The position numbers were made by a program, and so were the translations under genes. A stretch of 64,000 nt of DNA. It comes from Polydactylus sextarius. Its lineage: Eukaryota > Chordata > Actinopteri > Polynemidae. The notes under the pieces were generated by a model. The model saw only the letters and a list, made by a program, of their open reading frames with translations, was not told where the DNA came from and made no database searches. Positions 34,540-46,890 of the stretch are shown piece by piece (the stretch's first letter is position 1; every line of letters starts with the position of its first letter). The stretch is from contig CM028925.1 in the NCBI GenBank assembly GCA_016801845.1, positions 2,108,001-2,172,000 of the forward strand, written 5' to 3'.

Positions 34540-36967
34540 GTGACTCCCAACTCTTTTCACCTTGTGAAGTTCACTGATGACATCGCAACTTTTTTTTTAT
34601 CACGACCAAATGTTGTTTTAATGTGGGTGATCTTTCAAAATTAAAGGATCCAGAATTCTGTCAGGATTAGGATTATTCCTCTAGATTCATTTTACGACTC
34701 CTGTAGAGGTCCTGACCCTCAGATTGGACAAACTGCAGTACTACACTTTAGTATAACCTATAACATGTAAAAGTACTGCATTCACATTTTTACTCAAGTT
34801 AAAGTGACTTCTTTTTAAATATAACTTTATTATTCTATAATAAAATCTTAATCTGTGATGATCTGAATCTTAAATAACTGTAGAGTAGATATGAGTAGAG
34901 TAGATGCTGTAAAGTCAAATTGTAAAATAGGATTCATGAAGTTTTAAACGTCATTCGTCAATGTTTAATTATGAATAATATACAGGTTGTTTAGGCTGCA
35001 GTTCCTCTGGTGGCCACTAGAGGCAAGTGTGATGGAGCGAGCTGGAAAAACCTGCAACAAATATAAAATCAGGAAACATTTTACACCTTTATCCTAAATT
35101 AATCAGTCGTTCGTTTGGTATAATTTAGTAATCAACTTAGTTTTAATTACTTTATACTGAGTCATGAAACCTGAAGTAAAGTTTCTTTTAAATCTGAAAA
35201 TTGGTTGGTTTTTATCCACGATAGTTTAATGAAAAGACGTTTTACAGAAATTACAGAAGCTACCCGTGAAAACAGAAATGTAACTGTGAATGTTTGATGT
35301 GTACAAATGTGTAAATGTCAAAGAATCAAGACATCATTTGTTACTTTACTTCACACGTAGACATCTTGGTATTTTCACTGATTTATACTTCTTGTGAGAT
35401 TGATAACACTAGTTATTCCTCAGCTGTGCTTTACTGGAGTATTTCCTCTTTATATTCCTATTTTAATCTGAGAGTAACTGCTGTCAGTTCATACATAAAA
35501 CACATAAGCAGATTAGAACACGTGGGCACAATAGAGATTAACATTCTGCAGGATGAGCAGCGCACTTTAAGTACAATATAAAAGTCTTCATCAGTTGTAA
35601 TATGATAATATAGCATCATTAGACTGAAGTGCTCCACCTGTTCCCTCGGCAGGAAGTCATCAGGAAAGACTGGATGTTCAAGCTCGTCGGGAAGGAAACC
35701 TTCACGGTGGGTAGAGCCTGCACCAAAGCCACCATAAACATCGAGGCGTTGAGCGGCTTCGCCTACGAGTACACGCTGGACGTGGGCGGGAAGAGTCTGC
35801 AGAAGTTCATCGACAACAGAGCGAAGAGCACCAAGACGTGGCTGCTGACGGCGGATGGAGGGGAGCACAGGGTGGTCCTGGGTGAGACTGACGTTAGCTT
35901 TGTCTGCAGTAAAGCGTGTGTGTTTTTATGTAACTCCAGCGTTGACGGGGACATACGTAGACGAGGACCGGACTCCCTGTGGTTTGATCTACTCAGCCTC
36001 ATGTCAGTGTAGGAAACAGACAGTGATCAAACATCTTTACCACGAAGATCAGTAAGATAGAAAAAACCAGGACAGTGAAAGGATCAGATTTGAAAATGCA
36101 GCTATTTTTCACTTTCTAGCGGAAAAAATGATGTTTCATTATTTCTGTTCTCTTTTTTTTTTTCATTAACAGAAAAAGACACAATGGACGTTTGGTGCAA
36201 CGGACAGAAAATGGAAACAACAGTGAGTCACTGATATTGAAACTTAATGTCACCACAGAGAGAGAGAGAGAGAATAAATAACTCGCAAAAAACAAAACAG
36301 GAAGTGAGGAAACGCCGTCATAGATCTCATGAGTTTTCCTTAAAATAAATAAAATAAATAAAGACAAAAAGAAAAAAAAGGAAGGAAGTACAAGGAAGGT
36401 GAAGATAAAATAATAAAATGCTAAAAGAGGATGGACATGGAACAAGTGATTTGGAAATAAAAAAAATAGTATGAGAGGATGTAAATAATAATAACACTTT
36501 ATTCAAACAAGCCGAGAAACAAGGTAAGACACAATAAAAACAATACATTACTCAATTTTAAATGAAATATTTCAAAATAATAGAAAAAGTCAAAACCATT
36601 TGACTCCATGTGATCCCAGAGAAAGAAAAGGCTTTTAAAGCTGTGATTTTATGTGTTTCTACTTCCTGTTCATTACTCCGAAGAGCTTCTTTCACAATAA
36701 GATGTAAATATTTTCAAGAAAATAGTGAAATATACGTTTTTGATTTCTTGTTTTGCTACTTGAGGTCAAGTAACCTGAATGAAAGGTGTGACTGAGGGCG
36801 TTTTTGTCTGTTCACAGGGAGAGTTTGTGGACGACGGCACAGAGACGCACTTCATGATCGGAGAACACGAGTGCTGCATCAAGGCCACGAGCAGCGGCGT
36901 GAAGAGGAACGGCGTCCAGCACTATCTGCTGCTTGACGGGGAGAAGGTCGCAGCCTGTGCACATTAG
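34423..36967 (+). CDS. faim: Fas apoptotic inhibitory molecule (FAIM)
   Basis: A soluble cytosolic protein that protects cells from Fas-induced death and, in later work, counters stress-induced protein aggregation. CDS: 34423-34539, 35653-35881, 36173-36222 and 36818-36967, giving 181 aa (human short isoform about 179). Recognised family blocks are DLVAVWEVALSDGVYRIEF near the N terminus, MFKLVGKETFTVG, ATINIEALSGFAYEYTL, TMDVWCNGQKMETTGEF and DDGTETHFMIG. There is no signal peptide or membrane segment, as expected. The start MLGGDL aligns with the short mammalian isoform. The C terminus (about the last 20 residues) diverges, as is usual. Fish have more than one FAIM-type gene, so whether this is the a or b paralogue is undecided. 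Confidence 0.95.
34540..35652 (+). other. faim: faim intron 1 (coding)
   Basis: 1.1 kb, AT-rich, without coding content. A CCACTAGAGGCA motif (35015-35026) resembles a weak CTCF or repeat-derived site. Confidence 0.7.
35653..35881 (+). CDS. faim: faim coding exon 2
   Basis: Acceptor CCTCGGCAG. It encodes 76 residues (EVIRKDWMFKLVG to EHRVVL) plus one base of the next Glu. Donor G|GTGAGA. Confidence 0.94.
36173..36222 (+). CDS. faim: faim coding exon 3 (50 bp)
   Basis: This mini-exon lies between a T-rich acceptor (TTCATTAACAG) and donor ACA|GTGAGT. It completes Glu117 and encodes KDTMDVWCNGQKMETT, closely matching human FAIM. It is too short to show as an open frame and was found by joining splice phases. 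Confidence 0.93.
36818..36967 (+). CDS. faim: faim coding exon 4
   Basis: Acceptor TTCACAG. It encodes GEFVDDGTETHF onward to the C-terminal ...KVAACAH and stops with TAG at 36965-36967. Confidence 0.95.
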   Translation, partial: GEFVDDGTETHFMIGEHECCIKATSSGVKRNGVQHYLLLDGEKVAACAH

Positions 36968-37170
36968 AGACACGGTGGACTGAATGCACGCTGTGACTGA
37001 GGTACCTGTGTTTACATCAGACAAACACCGAGCAGCGTCACTGACTCTGCTGCAGCATCACAACATTTTGTTTTGCATCAGGTAGTTGTTTTTTTTAATG
37101 ACATTTTTAGAAAATAAAACATTAATATGTTCATGTGCGGATGTAGTGAATAAAATCTGGAATGTGCAGC
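36968..37170 (+). other. faim: faim 3' UTR
   Basis: A short tail with two AATAAA signals (37113-37118 and 37149-37154) soon after the stop. After about 37.2 kb the sequence becomes AT-rich intergenic DNA. Confidence 0.6.
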
Positions 37171-38100
37171 ATCAACACTGCAGCTTGACTGACTTCTTTT
37201 TCTAACTTTTATTTTGAAGGCGTCTTGTTTCTTATATCAAAATAAAAGCATTATAAAAGATTAAAAAAACAAAAAACAAAAACAAAAACAGATAAATCTG
37301 TTTTATGCGCAGCGTGTGCGCAGCAGCGGTCCTCTCTAGTGCGACTGAGTCAAGTTCGCAGCAGTTGGCAGGAAGAGAACCGGAACCAGAGAGGTTTGAT
37401 GTGTAAAATAAAAGCACCAGCTAAGTAAGACAATAAACACAAAATAAATGAATTACAGTCATTATGTTACAGCAACAGAAATAATAATAGTAATGTACAC
37501 CGAAATAAAACTATTAATAAATATTAATAAAAAAATAATAAAAAGAAAGTATGTAAACAAAAGTATGTAAACAATCTTAAATACAAATAAATATAAATAT
37601 AAATTATGCATGTAGCAGAATATATTAGATGTATACATTTTATTAATATACTCTTTACTCTCCATATGGAAATGACAAAATACCAGAGCTGTTATGTTAA
37701 CTAAAGAAATGAAAAAAAGTAGAAGTATATGTTAATTGTAAATACTAAAATTGCTACACCAAACTAATATTTAATGATATGTAGTCTTGTCTTTATGTTG
37801 TTTTTATTGTTGCATTTCATCTACATCTCACTCAACTGTAAGATGAATTCAAGATGCATTATGGGGAAAAAAATATGACCAAAAAAAAAGAATTTATAGG
37901 TGCAGAACTTTAGAAAAAAAAACATATAAAGAGATATAAAATGTAATTTGTATTTGTGTTGTAAATTGTAAAAAAAAAAATGTAAAAAAATAAATTATCG
38001 TAGTATATCGTCTGTAGTGGTGAATTGATAATATATATAAAAAATTAAAAATTATTTTAAACACTGTATTTTTGGGTCTTGAGGACAGGAGTCCGTTTCC
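37171..38100. other. AT-rich faim-agap1 spacer
   Basis: Long A/T runs and short tandem words (for example two AGTATGTAAACA copies at 37548-37574), with no gene. It changes abruptly into the CpG-rich agap1 promoter. Confidence 0.6.
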
Positions 38101-38109
38101 ATATATTAT

Positions 38110-38620
38110 TTATTTTGAAAATCCGCACCGGAACCCGCGGTGCTCGCTTTGTGTAACTTCACGTGGCGCAGGACGCTGTGACGTCACCGGCCGGGATCCT
38201 GAGGCTCCAGTCTGCTCGGGATGGTCCTCACCGCTCGGGAAGCGGGCACAGTGTGCGGGACGTACCTGTAAAATCAACCGTCATTCACACTCACCTGGAT
38301 TCAATCAGGAGGCGCACGAGGTCCGCCGGGTTCGCGCCGCTGAGTGCTTTTTCTTCTTCTCTTTTCAAACCTGCACTCGGGGACGCTCATTAAACGCAGC
38401 TGGTCCTGGAGACAAAACAACGGAGAGACTGACGGGAACATCCTAACTCCCCACCGCGGTCCACAAACTGTTTACCAGGCTGCCACATTGTCACCAGCCG
38501 CGCTCTGACTTTATATTTTCACAACGGCTGCTTCACGCTCCTGCTCGGGGCTTTAACCGCCCACATAGTCGGTATGTAAAGCCGACTTGAGCGAAGGAAA
38601 GGCGGTGAGTTTTCCCTCTT
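38110..38620 (+). promoter_or_regulatory. agap1: agap1 CpG-rich promoter and possible leader exon
   Basis: A CpG-dense block with a full CRE (TGACGTCA, 38179-38186) and no TATA. A donor, GGCG|GTGAGT (38604/38605), could end a non-coding exon that joins an acceptor such as CTGGTCCACAG near 39160 or GTAGCTGCAG at 39275. Alternatively transcription runs straight through to the ATG. Confidence 0.5.
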
Positions 38621-39277
38621 TCCCTCCCGGCTTGGAAGCTACAGCTAGTTAGCTTTAGCCAGCTAGCCGTAGCCACCTAGCAACAAGGCCGTTTTTTTTA
38701 TCCTGCTCGCCTGGTCAGTTATGACTGTAAGTGACTGTGAAAGCGTCTGTAAATCTAGTTAAACCCGGAGCAAGTGTCGCTTTAATCTCTCCCGGACTGT
38801 GAGGATATGGGGAGGCGGTGCTCGGACTGCCGCACATCTGTCGCCTCACCGGGATCGGGAGCTGGGACACCCCGGGGAACAGCTGTCTTCTCCGGACAGT
38901 AGCAGCAAATCTGGCCGCCTCCGCCTCCATCAACCCTGGAGGTGTCACTCACATTTCCATTACCAGAGATGTAGAAGAAGACAAAGCGCGTTTTATTTTC
39001 AAACACCACACACCCTGTTCTATAAATAAACTGTAACCTGGCGGTTAGTGGTGTGTTTCTATCACCAGGGTACAGAGGGAAGGAGAATGATTTAAGGTGT
39101 TTGTGAGGTTGGAGGTCACAGCTTTCACCTTCCCGTTTATCAGCCTCTGCTGGTCCACAGACTCCAACCACCACCACCCTCACCTGGTCCCCTGAAAGCT
39201 CCATTCAGGGTCCTGGTCCTCTTCAATCTCCTCCTCTTCTCTTTGTTGTTGTTGGATCCCACTGAGTAGCTGCAGTG

Positions 39278-39440
39278 ATGAACTACCAGCAGCATCTCGC
39301 CAACTCGGCTGCCATCCGCAACGAGATCCAGAGGTTCGAGTCGGTCCACCCCAACATCTACTCCATCTACGAGCTGCTGGAACGGGTGGAGGAGCCGCTG
39401 TTGCAGAACCAGATTCGGGAGCATGTCATCGCCATTGAAG
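39278..39440 (+). CDS. agap1: agap1 first coding exon (gene continues beyond window)
   Basis: AGAP1 is an Arf GTPase-activating protein with an N-terminal GTPase-like domain, PH, Arf-GAP and ankyrin domains. It acts on Arf1 at endosomes and binds AP-3. This exon encodes 54 residues from MNYQQHLANSAAIR to REHVIAIE plus one base of the next codon, before donor GAAG|GTAGGA. From memory nearly every residue matches human AGAP1, with only about three substitutions (His6, Asn15 and Leu41). The match and the phase-1 split after IAIE identify the gene; AGAP1 is favoured over AGAP3 by the MNYQQ start. The frame is too short to stand out as an ORF. No second exon (which should open with DAFVNSQEW-type sequence) is visible before 64000. 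Confidence 0.93.
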
Positions 39441-41768
39441 GTAGGACGGGGTGATGGAGGGATCCAAACACATGACAGAGTGGGTGGGTGGGGGGGTTGA
39501 CCTTGGGTAAACTTGTCTGACTGTGGAAACCAGCTCATTGTGTGTTGTGGCTTCTGTGGTCGACTTTATTTCCTGGTGGTTTCCCACTGATGAGCTGTTG
39601 GTTTGACTCCTTGAGATGAAGCTGTGTCTGTCTCAGCTGCTACGTGTTGATCTTGATCCGCTGACGTCGTATTTGACTGTTTGAGTTCATAAGTTCATAA
39701 TAACGTCAGTTCTCTCTTGCGGTTTTCAGTGATAAACTGTTTGCGTGTTAATTTTTAACTGTGTTGATTAAAATCAGACCAGTGATTCTTCGCTGCATGT
39801 GCTTTGACTTTCAGTTTCTCGTAGGTGGGAGTCGTTATATGGCAGTGATTTTTTTTTTTTTTTTCTTTTTTTTATACCAGTCACATCTCATCTTCTGATA
39901 ACGTTTAGCGTCTTTAACTTTTTTCAAGACGGTAGCAGTTAAAAGATTAAAAAATGGAGCTGTGCAACTAGTTAATCCTGCTCTAAACACCTGATTCCTC
40001 TTGGGTGTAAAGTAAATGGAGATCACACATTAAAAAAAAAAGGGGGGGGATTCAGATGTTATGAAATGAAATAATGTGGTGGTAATGTCTGTGTTTTAGT
40101 TAGTCCAGTGACTTAAAAAGAAAAGAAGAAAATTTGAGATGTTTTAGTGAAATAACTGTGGATACGGTCTCATACTTGATTTAAATGTCTAATCTGTCTA
40201 ATCTCTGATGTCTGACAGATGTTCTGTCATGTCGGTAGCTTGAAGCTTCACCTCTGATCGAGAGTAAAACGAGTGTAAATGTGAAATCAGCCTGGTTTCA
40301 CTCAGCTCGTGTCACATGGTCGTCGTCAGTCATCAGAGACTGAAACTGAAAGTCTTTCAACCTGGTTTTATTTGATTAGCCCGACCAGACCTATTTCTGC
40401 TGCGTCCTCTGGGTCACATGACGACGACGGCGATTGACAATGATGAAGACGCGGTTGTAGCGAAGCCAGATTCAGATCCCGTGCAGTGCGTTTTGTTTCA
40501 TGCCTGACTGTTTGGGAACGGAGCCAAGCTGCAGGTGTGCGTTTGTGTCAGAGTTCGTGTGAAAAACAAACTGAACGGAGCCAAAAACGTGAGAAAAGTG
40601 GACTTGAGCTCAGAGCTGAGCGTCACGGTGTTTACAGCTGTTTTAAAGGTCACCGCTGAGGAGTTTTTCCTAATGAGATTTTTCACTTTAGCTCAGGAAA
40701 TGTCAGTGAATCAGGTCACAGTTTATGTGGGTGAAAAGTAAATTACTGCAGTTTTGCTGCTAAATTTGGCCTAAAATGAAAAGAGCTTGGTGTGGAGCAG
40801 ACCAGCAGAGCAGGGTTTAGGATCCAACACATCACAATGTTCTGTGATACTGTCCAGCAGCTTTGTTTTAACCTCGTCGTGCAGCTCAGCGCCGATGTTT
40901 TGCATCATGTTATGAAACCTTTTGTTCCGTTGTTTGCAGGTGAAATAGAAACCCCGCTGACTGATTGTGATTGTAGATTTGAGGTCAGTTGAAGTCTGGC
41001 GACTCGTTCAGCTGTTTCCTGTCCTGCCAGCTGTACGTCACAGCGGCGTCTTGCCAAACGTGCCCCGAGATTCGTGGGTTTTCCCTCAGCGTTTGATTTT
41101 TGTCCTTGCACCAAGTTTGCATTTGCAGTCCAGACAAAAATGAGTCCACACATCAGCTTAGGACGCTGCAGGAGCTGCTGTGACCAGTCAGATATTGATA
41201 TTGGCACAAATTCTGGTTATGAATGGTCAGACTCAGACAGTAGCAGCAACAACACACAGATAGAAATGTGCTGAAAGGTGCCGTGAACACGTGTGGATTG
41301 TTTTCAGAGTGAGATAAAAATGTCTCAAAGGTAACACGTGGGAGGATAACACCGTCTCCTAAGAGTGTAACAATGAGCTGAACTACTTAAAAATAATTCC
41401 GGCGTTTTTAAAGAATATTTTCTTTGTTTGTCTGTGGAATAAAGACGATGGCTATCGTTCTTCTCGGATGTTTTTTTAAAATATGGAGGAGCAGCACGAA
41501 GCGTCTCCTCAGTGTTGCCACAAACAGCTGCACAGCTGTCAGAGCTTCAGCACAAAAGCGGAGCAGTGACTCTTCCTCTCGACACATGGTGACTCACTCC
41601 GCTTTCAAGCGGGAAACGACCCAAAGTGACGGCAGCCACAGCAGCGTCGTCATCCTCTCGGTGCACATCTGGCTGCGTCACTCACATTCATGTCACGTCG
41701 TCTACGTCTCCTCTCGGTTCGTGTTGCTGTGTAAATAAGTTGTCAGTTCCTCTGAGACAAACACACCC

Positions 41769-41770
<2 letters not shown>

Positions 41771-41800
<30 letters not shown>
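41771..41800. repeat. (CTG)10 trinucleotide repeat
   Basis: Ten uninterrupted CTG units in the agap1 sense strand, within the intron. Confidence 0.95.
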
Positions 41801-41801
<1 letters not shown>

Positions 41802-41899
41802 CGGAGGGTTTTTTTTTTTTTGTTTTGTTTTTGTGGAGCAGGTGAAGATGCAGCAGCTCGGCCTAGTTCCGCCGCCGCCGTGACTCACACACCCACCAC

Positions 41900-42170
41900 C
41901 CCCCTATTCCACCATATTCCCCGCTCTCATTTGCATGCGAGGTGAGGCTGAGGATGGATGGAAGTCATGGCAGCCAGGTGACACTGACCCACTTCTCGCG
42001 CGTCTGGCCTCAGAACCGAAGCTGCAGGTCGAAGCGTCGCTCGGCAGGAAACGCACTCGAGCTTCATTCACACACAGATTAATAAACAGGTTTGTCCTCA
42101 CGGGCTCGGGGACACAGGCTGCTGCTTGAACCATTATTTCCTGTTTAATGGCGGTTTGATCAGCGTCAGG
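41900..42170. promoter_or_regulatory. Candidate intronic enhancer block
   Basis: Complex non-repetitive sequence with an octamer-like ATTTGCAT (41928-41935) and no coding content. Texture-based inference. Confidence 0.2.
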
Positions 42171-42300
42171 AGAGCGATCAGGAGCCGCGCTGTTTAATCA
42201 AACTGCTCGACATATATCAGTCTTAATGAGTCAACTGTAGACGCTTTAAGAGCTTATTGTTCCTGTTTGTTGTTGTTTAGTTACATTAACGTCTAGATTT

Positions 42301-42369
42301 AAAAAAAAAAAAAAAAAAAAAACCACTTTGTGTCAGAATTCGCTGTTTTTTTTTTTTTTTTTTTTTTTT
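42301..42369. repeat. A22 and T24 runs facing each other across 23 nt
   Basis: A-run 42301-42322 and T-run 42346-42369 can pair into a 22-bp A:T stem with a 23-nt loop. Confidence 0.85.
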
Positions 42370-44465
42370 CAGCAGCTCAATCTGGATGAGTCACGTCCAA
42401 ACAGTCGTGGGTTTAAGTGATGTGTCAGAGAAACAGTAGATGAGAACACATGAGAGCAGAGCGCCGCTTTAAAGCGCCGTTGTTCTTTATCAGAGCCGCT
42501 CTCCGTTTCCACCCCGGCCCTTTTGTCTCCTGCTGCTTTTGTCTGATTTTTTTTTTTTTTTGTTGTCAGTCCAGCCCACAGTCAGTGAACGCACCATGTG
42601 ACCCAGTTAGGCCTCGGCCGTCGTCACCACTGTGTGTGTTTGTGTTTGTGTGTGCGTGTGACCCGCTCCTCCTCAGGTTTCAGCCGTTTGTGACTCGACT
42701 CAAACGACAGGAGAGACGAGGGTTTCGGGGGGTTCGACCCCCGCCGGGGGCCACCTGCAGAGAAACAAACAAGCAACCAGAGTTTAACGTTGTTGTAGAC
42801 GCATCAGGACATCAGTTACCTGCTGTTACACGTTTCACCGTTTGTTCGCAAACGTAACCGACGTGGATGATGAAACGCCGGGTCTAAAATCAGCAACGCG
42901 GGCGTCACGGGTGGGAAAAAACAAACACAAAGACAAAAAAAAAAATGTCAGAAATGAGCAAAAAGATGCAAATGAAAACCAACACTTCAGCTGTTAGCAG
43001 TTAGCGATGATGAGCCATCAGCACCTGCTGCAGTGTGGAAAAGGACTCAGCGATTAGTAAATATCCTGTGAAATAACGTCCAGTTACTTTCATTTTCACT
43101 GTTTGCTTCATCACCCGTTGTCGAGAGATTTGGCACAAATCAGGTTCAGGTGTAACACTTTTGTCCACGTGGTGCAGCCGTAGGTCACCACCCACCTTCA
43201 CCTGCGCAGGTAGATTAAGTTATTACGATATGAAAAAATTCAACTTCAACTTAATTTCCAGCATTTTATTTCATAAACAAACTCACAACAACTCACATTA
43301 AGGTGTAAAAAAAAAAAAAGAACTATAACTGTCATAGTATTGGGTCTTTTTAGACACAGAGGCAGTTTAATATGTGTCTGAAAAGGACATTCTCTCTTTA
43401 AGTTAATAACTACTTATCTAAAATGCAGATAAGGCTAAATAAAATTACTTCTCTTCTCCTTCCTCTCTTCTTGTTTCATGGCAGTAACAGCATAGACACA
43501 ATATGATTTTGATCGATTTAATCGATTACTCGTTACAGCCCAAACGAGGTGTCGGTATTTGGCGTCGCTCGTTTTTTTTTGCTTGAGCTCACGCTTCCCC
43601 TCAGCGCTCACGTAACATCAGAGCGGCGCAATGATGCCGCATTGAGCCGGCGGCCGGCCGTCAGACGTCAGAGGGCGGTTACGTAACGCCGCCGCGGCTC
43701 AGCGACGTCCGTTAATGGAAGCGGGAACAGTCAGAAGTCGCTGCTGTTGCTGTTGTTGTTGTTGTTTTCGGCGTCACGGCTGCTTTTAAGCGAAAGGTTG
43801 CGTAACTGCGGCCGCTGCCAGCTCGTCGGTCTGTCTTCAGAAATTACTCTGAGATCTCTGCACCTTTTGTCCATAACCCCTCCATCACCGCCCCCTCCCA
43901 TCCCCACCCATGCTGACTGCACCAGATTAAGGCCAACTGGAGACATTATGTTCTCTCTGGAAAGTGGTTGTGTACTCGTCTTTTTCTATTTTTTTTTTTT
44001 TTTTACCCACGGTCGTTTGTTTTCCTGCAGGCCTTCTCTCATTAGGCCCTAATGTAAGAGGTGAAGCGTGAGTCGTCATGTTCAGACTCGAGCTGAGTGG
44101 AGGCAGCCGCGCGTCTGTACCGTATCGCCGTGACGTCCAGCTGCAACCCGCCGGTGTGTCGGAATGCCCCGCAATCCCGCCGACCCGGCTCATTTTCATT
44201 AAACCTGAGTGGTGACGCCACACCGCCGCTTTTTCCGCTGCGTCGGCCCTGACTCAGCATCTGGCAGCGACCGAACGCTTTGAGAAAATCTGCTGTGACT
44301 AAAACACACACTGAAGCTGCTGCTGCTGCTGCTGTTGTCAAACTGTGTTGGACCTGTGCGGCCCGCAGCCAATCAGATCGAAGCAAAGAAGCATCTGGCT
44401 CCTGGTTGATTGTTTGTAAGATGAGTTCTCAGGCCCTAACAGAGCAACACGTAGCTGCAGCTCAG

Positions 44466-44478
44466 AGGTCAGAGGTCA
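44466..44478 (+). promoter_or_regulatory. Perfect DR1 motif (AGGTCA-G-AGGTCA)
   Basis: Intronic DR1 with both half sites at consensus; an inverse-oriented copy lies at 50665-50677. Confidence 0.35.
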
Positions 44479-44839
44479 AAAGTGGCTCAGTTCTCTTCCA
44501 GTCTTGTGTGGGATGAATCTAACTGGGATTAGTTTCACATCACGACACACTGTGGAGTGTTTATGTTCTGTGTTGACTCCAGTTAAACTCAGATTAGAGG
44601 AACAGACCTGGATCTGGGACTTTTCATCTGCACCTTTAATCCTCACCGCGTGCTCTCGTCTTCTAAATCCCAGTTTTCCGTGTGGACGATCGCACATCTG
44701 TGTGTTTGTAGCTTTGAAGACGGCCTCAGGACTGTCGCTGCATTCGTCCACAGAAACGAGATTAACGCGATAACGGCGTGCCCCGGCAGGCCCTCGGCTC
44801 GACGGGCTCATCGATCGGTCTGTGCAGGAAGGGGGGGAG

Positions 44840-45000
44840 GAGGAGGAAGAAGGAGAAGGGGGGAAGAATATTGATGCAAGGGGGAAATGTCAAGAGATGT
44901 GATATGTTAGAGTGGGAGGGGGATCGCTGTCAGAAGGGGATTTATACGCATTAAAAACAAAACACCAACTCACAGAAGCAGCGTCCGACGACTTTACAAC
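44840..45000. promoter_or_regulatory. Candidate intronic enhancer block
   Basis: After a purine tract, the sequence at 44864-45000 is complex, lacks repeats and contains A/T-rich homeodomain-like words. Inference from texture only. Confidence 0.2.
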
Positions 45001-45414
45001 GACCATCCATCTGTCGATCTGTGTGTTTTGAATGTTGGCGTGCAGGTACCCGCAGGAAGAAATGTCGCCGACGCTGTTTTTATTGCTATTGAACGCGAAT
45101 CAAAAATAATCAAGGACACGTACGTGTGTGTAAGGACGTCGAAGCTACAAATCATTGGTAGAGCTATAAATACAGCGACGCGCACACACAGAAAAGGAGA
45201 TGATGATGATGATGCCGCCGCTGGGATCTGTGGGTAAAATCGTCCAGCCCCTCCTGCTGCTTCCTGCCTCCAGGGTCCCATTAAGCGAAATGTAGTTATC
45301 AGCCACGTGTGCGCGCATGCCTGCGTGTGTGTGTGAATGTAAAGACTCTTTACGTTCGTCCTTTGACGTCTTCGTCTGTTTGTGACCTTCGTCAGCCGGC
45401 ACAGCTCTTTATTC

Positions 45415-46010
45415 AGACTCAGGCTAACAGGTTCAGTTCACTTGCAGTCTTTATGCTAAGCTAAGCTGATCTAAGCTAGGGAGCCTGGAGTGCATTTAAC
45501 ATAAAGACTAGAAGAGTCTCACTCTAAATTTAGTGTCAGCTGATTGGACCATGGAGGATGTAGTAGTTGGTTGTGATTGTACCATTTAAAAGCAGTCCTA
45601 ACTTTTATAACTGACAATGTTTGCCTCTTCACAGTCCAGTTAGTTAGCTAACACTAAGTTTAGAGTGCCCTTGTGTTCTAGCCTTTATGTTCAGTTCGAT
45701 GAAACAGTCCTGGCCTCAACAGGGTTTTCAAAATAAAGCGCTAACACTGAGTATGTGCAGCGCAACATAAGGAATAATTATGAACTAATTAACCTTGTTT
45801 TTTTAGTACTGGTTCCTAAATAGTTCTTAATGATTTACTAAAACGTGCATGTTTTACTAAAATGTGCAAACATTTTTTTTTTTCTTCTCTCTGTGGCTTC
45901 TCCCGGGTTCTGTAAATTCCAGCTTTGAGCTCAACACACCAACAAGAGGCCAATCTCCGTCTGAGCTCTTCACCCTCAGAGCGAGAAGCAAATAAGCATA
46001 TTATTTGGTT
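45415..46010. repeat. Dispersed repeat, apparently split by an insertion
   Basis: 45440-45475 ('cagtctttatgctaagctaagct') and 45975-46005 ('gcgagaagcaaataagcatatt') resemble the two halves of a non-autonomous repeat I recall as frequent in percomorphs. About 480 bp separate them here, so the copy may have been interrupted. Confidence 0.45.
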
Positions 46011-46739
46011 TTATATAAAGCAACTCTCCGGTTTCAGTGTCCGTGTCGCAGTCTGGTTGCAGCGGAGTAGAAGACGAAGAAATGTGAGACGCCCACGCGG
46101 CCTCAGAGACGACAAACAGAAATACACTGTCACGACGACGTCCTTTCATCAGCTCGGAGTCCTGACCTCCGCTTCCTTTAATCTCGGCCTCGCCGCTCGG
46201 CCAGAGAAAACATCTCACAGAAGCGGACGCGCAGACACGCAGGGAGGAAAAAGCAGCCGATCACATCTGTCAGGAGACGATTCAAACATCTGGAGCTTGT
46301 CCGCTCGCAGGTAGACATCAGAAACAACACCAACAGCAAACTCGACGGGATTTTGACGAAGCATTTGTCTGTTAAGCGTCTTCGTCTTTCCCATCAGTGA
46401 CAGTAAACACACGTTAGAAGTGTTTTTTGTCGTTTTACACACGTGGCTCTATAATGAGAACAGTAACGGGCTTCACAGTGCAGCTCAGCGTGTTTACTAC
46501 TGATTGAATTGAAGTTTAACTCCAGCTTCTCACCGACTCAGTTCAGATAAAGACCAGTGTGTGTGTGTGTGTGTGTATGCTTGTTTATTTAATTTTATTC
46601 TGAAATGTCACAGACGACTGTTTCCTCCTGAGGATTCCGTCTCATATTTCACTCGTTGACATTTTCACGACGATGATAATAATAATAATAATAATAAAAA
46701 CAGTCTGAGCCTCTCTGTCCTCCTTTCTCCTCCTCTTCG

Positions 46740-46890
46740 CTCTGAGAATCTCAGTTAATGGGTCATTGTGTGTGAATAATGCAGATCTCCGGGCTTCGCT
46801 GCTAAATTTGGGTTTTAGCATCTCGCCGCTGATTGGCCGACGTCTTGTCTCCCGGCGTGTCCCATCATTCTCTCATCCCGTTTGGATCCA
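46740..46890. promoter_or_regulatory. Candidate intronic enhancer block
   Basis: A non-repetitive stretch containing GATTGGCC (46831-46838, an inverted CCAAT context) and A/T-rich words, between microsatellites. Inference from texture. Confidence 0.2.

Noticed and set aside
38640..38690. Possible RFX X-box upstream of agap1 (GTAGCC-N4-AGCAAC)
   Set aside because: Half-site spacing is longer than the usual RFX motif, and the surrounding GCTAGC-rich words resemble repeat sequence.
42700..42760. tRNA-like T-arm (GGGTTCGACCCC)
   Set aside because: No matching acceptor stem, anticodon arm or A-box at the required spacing upstream; a chance GC hairpin.
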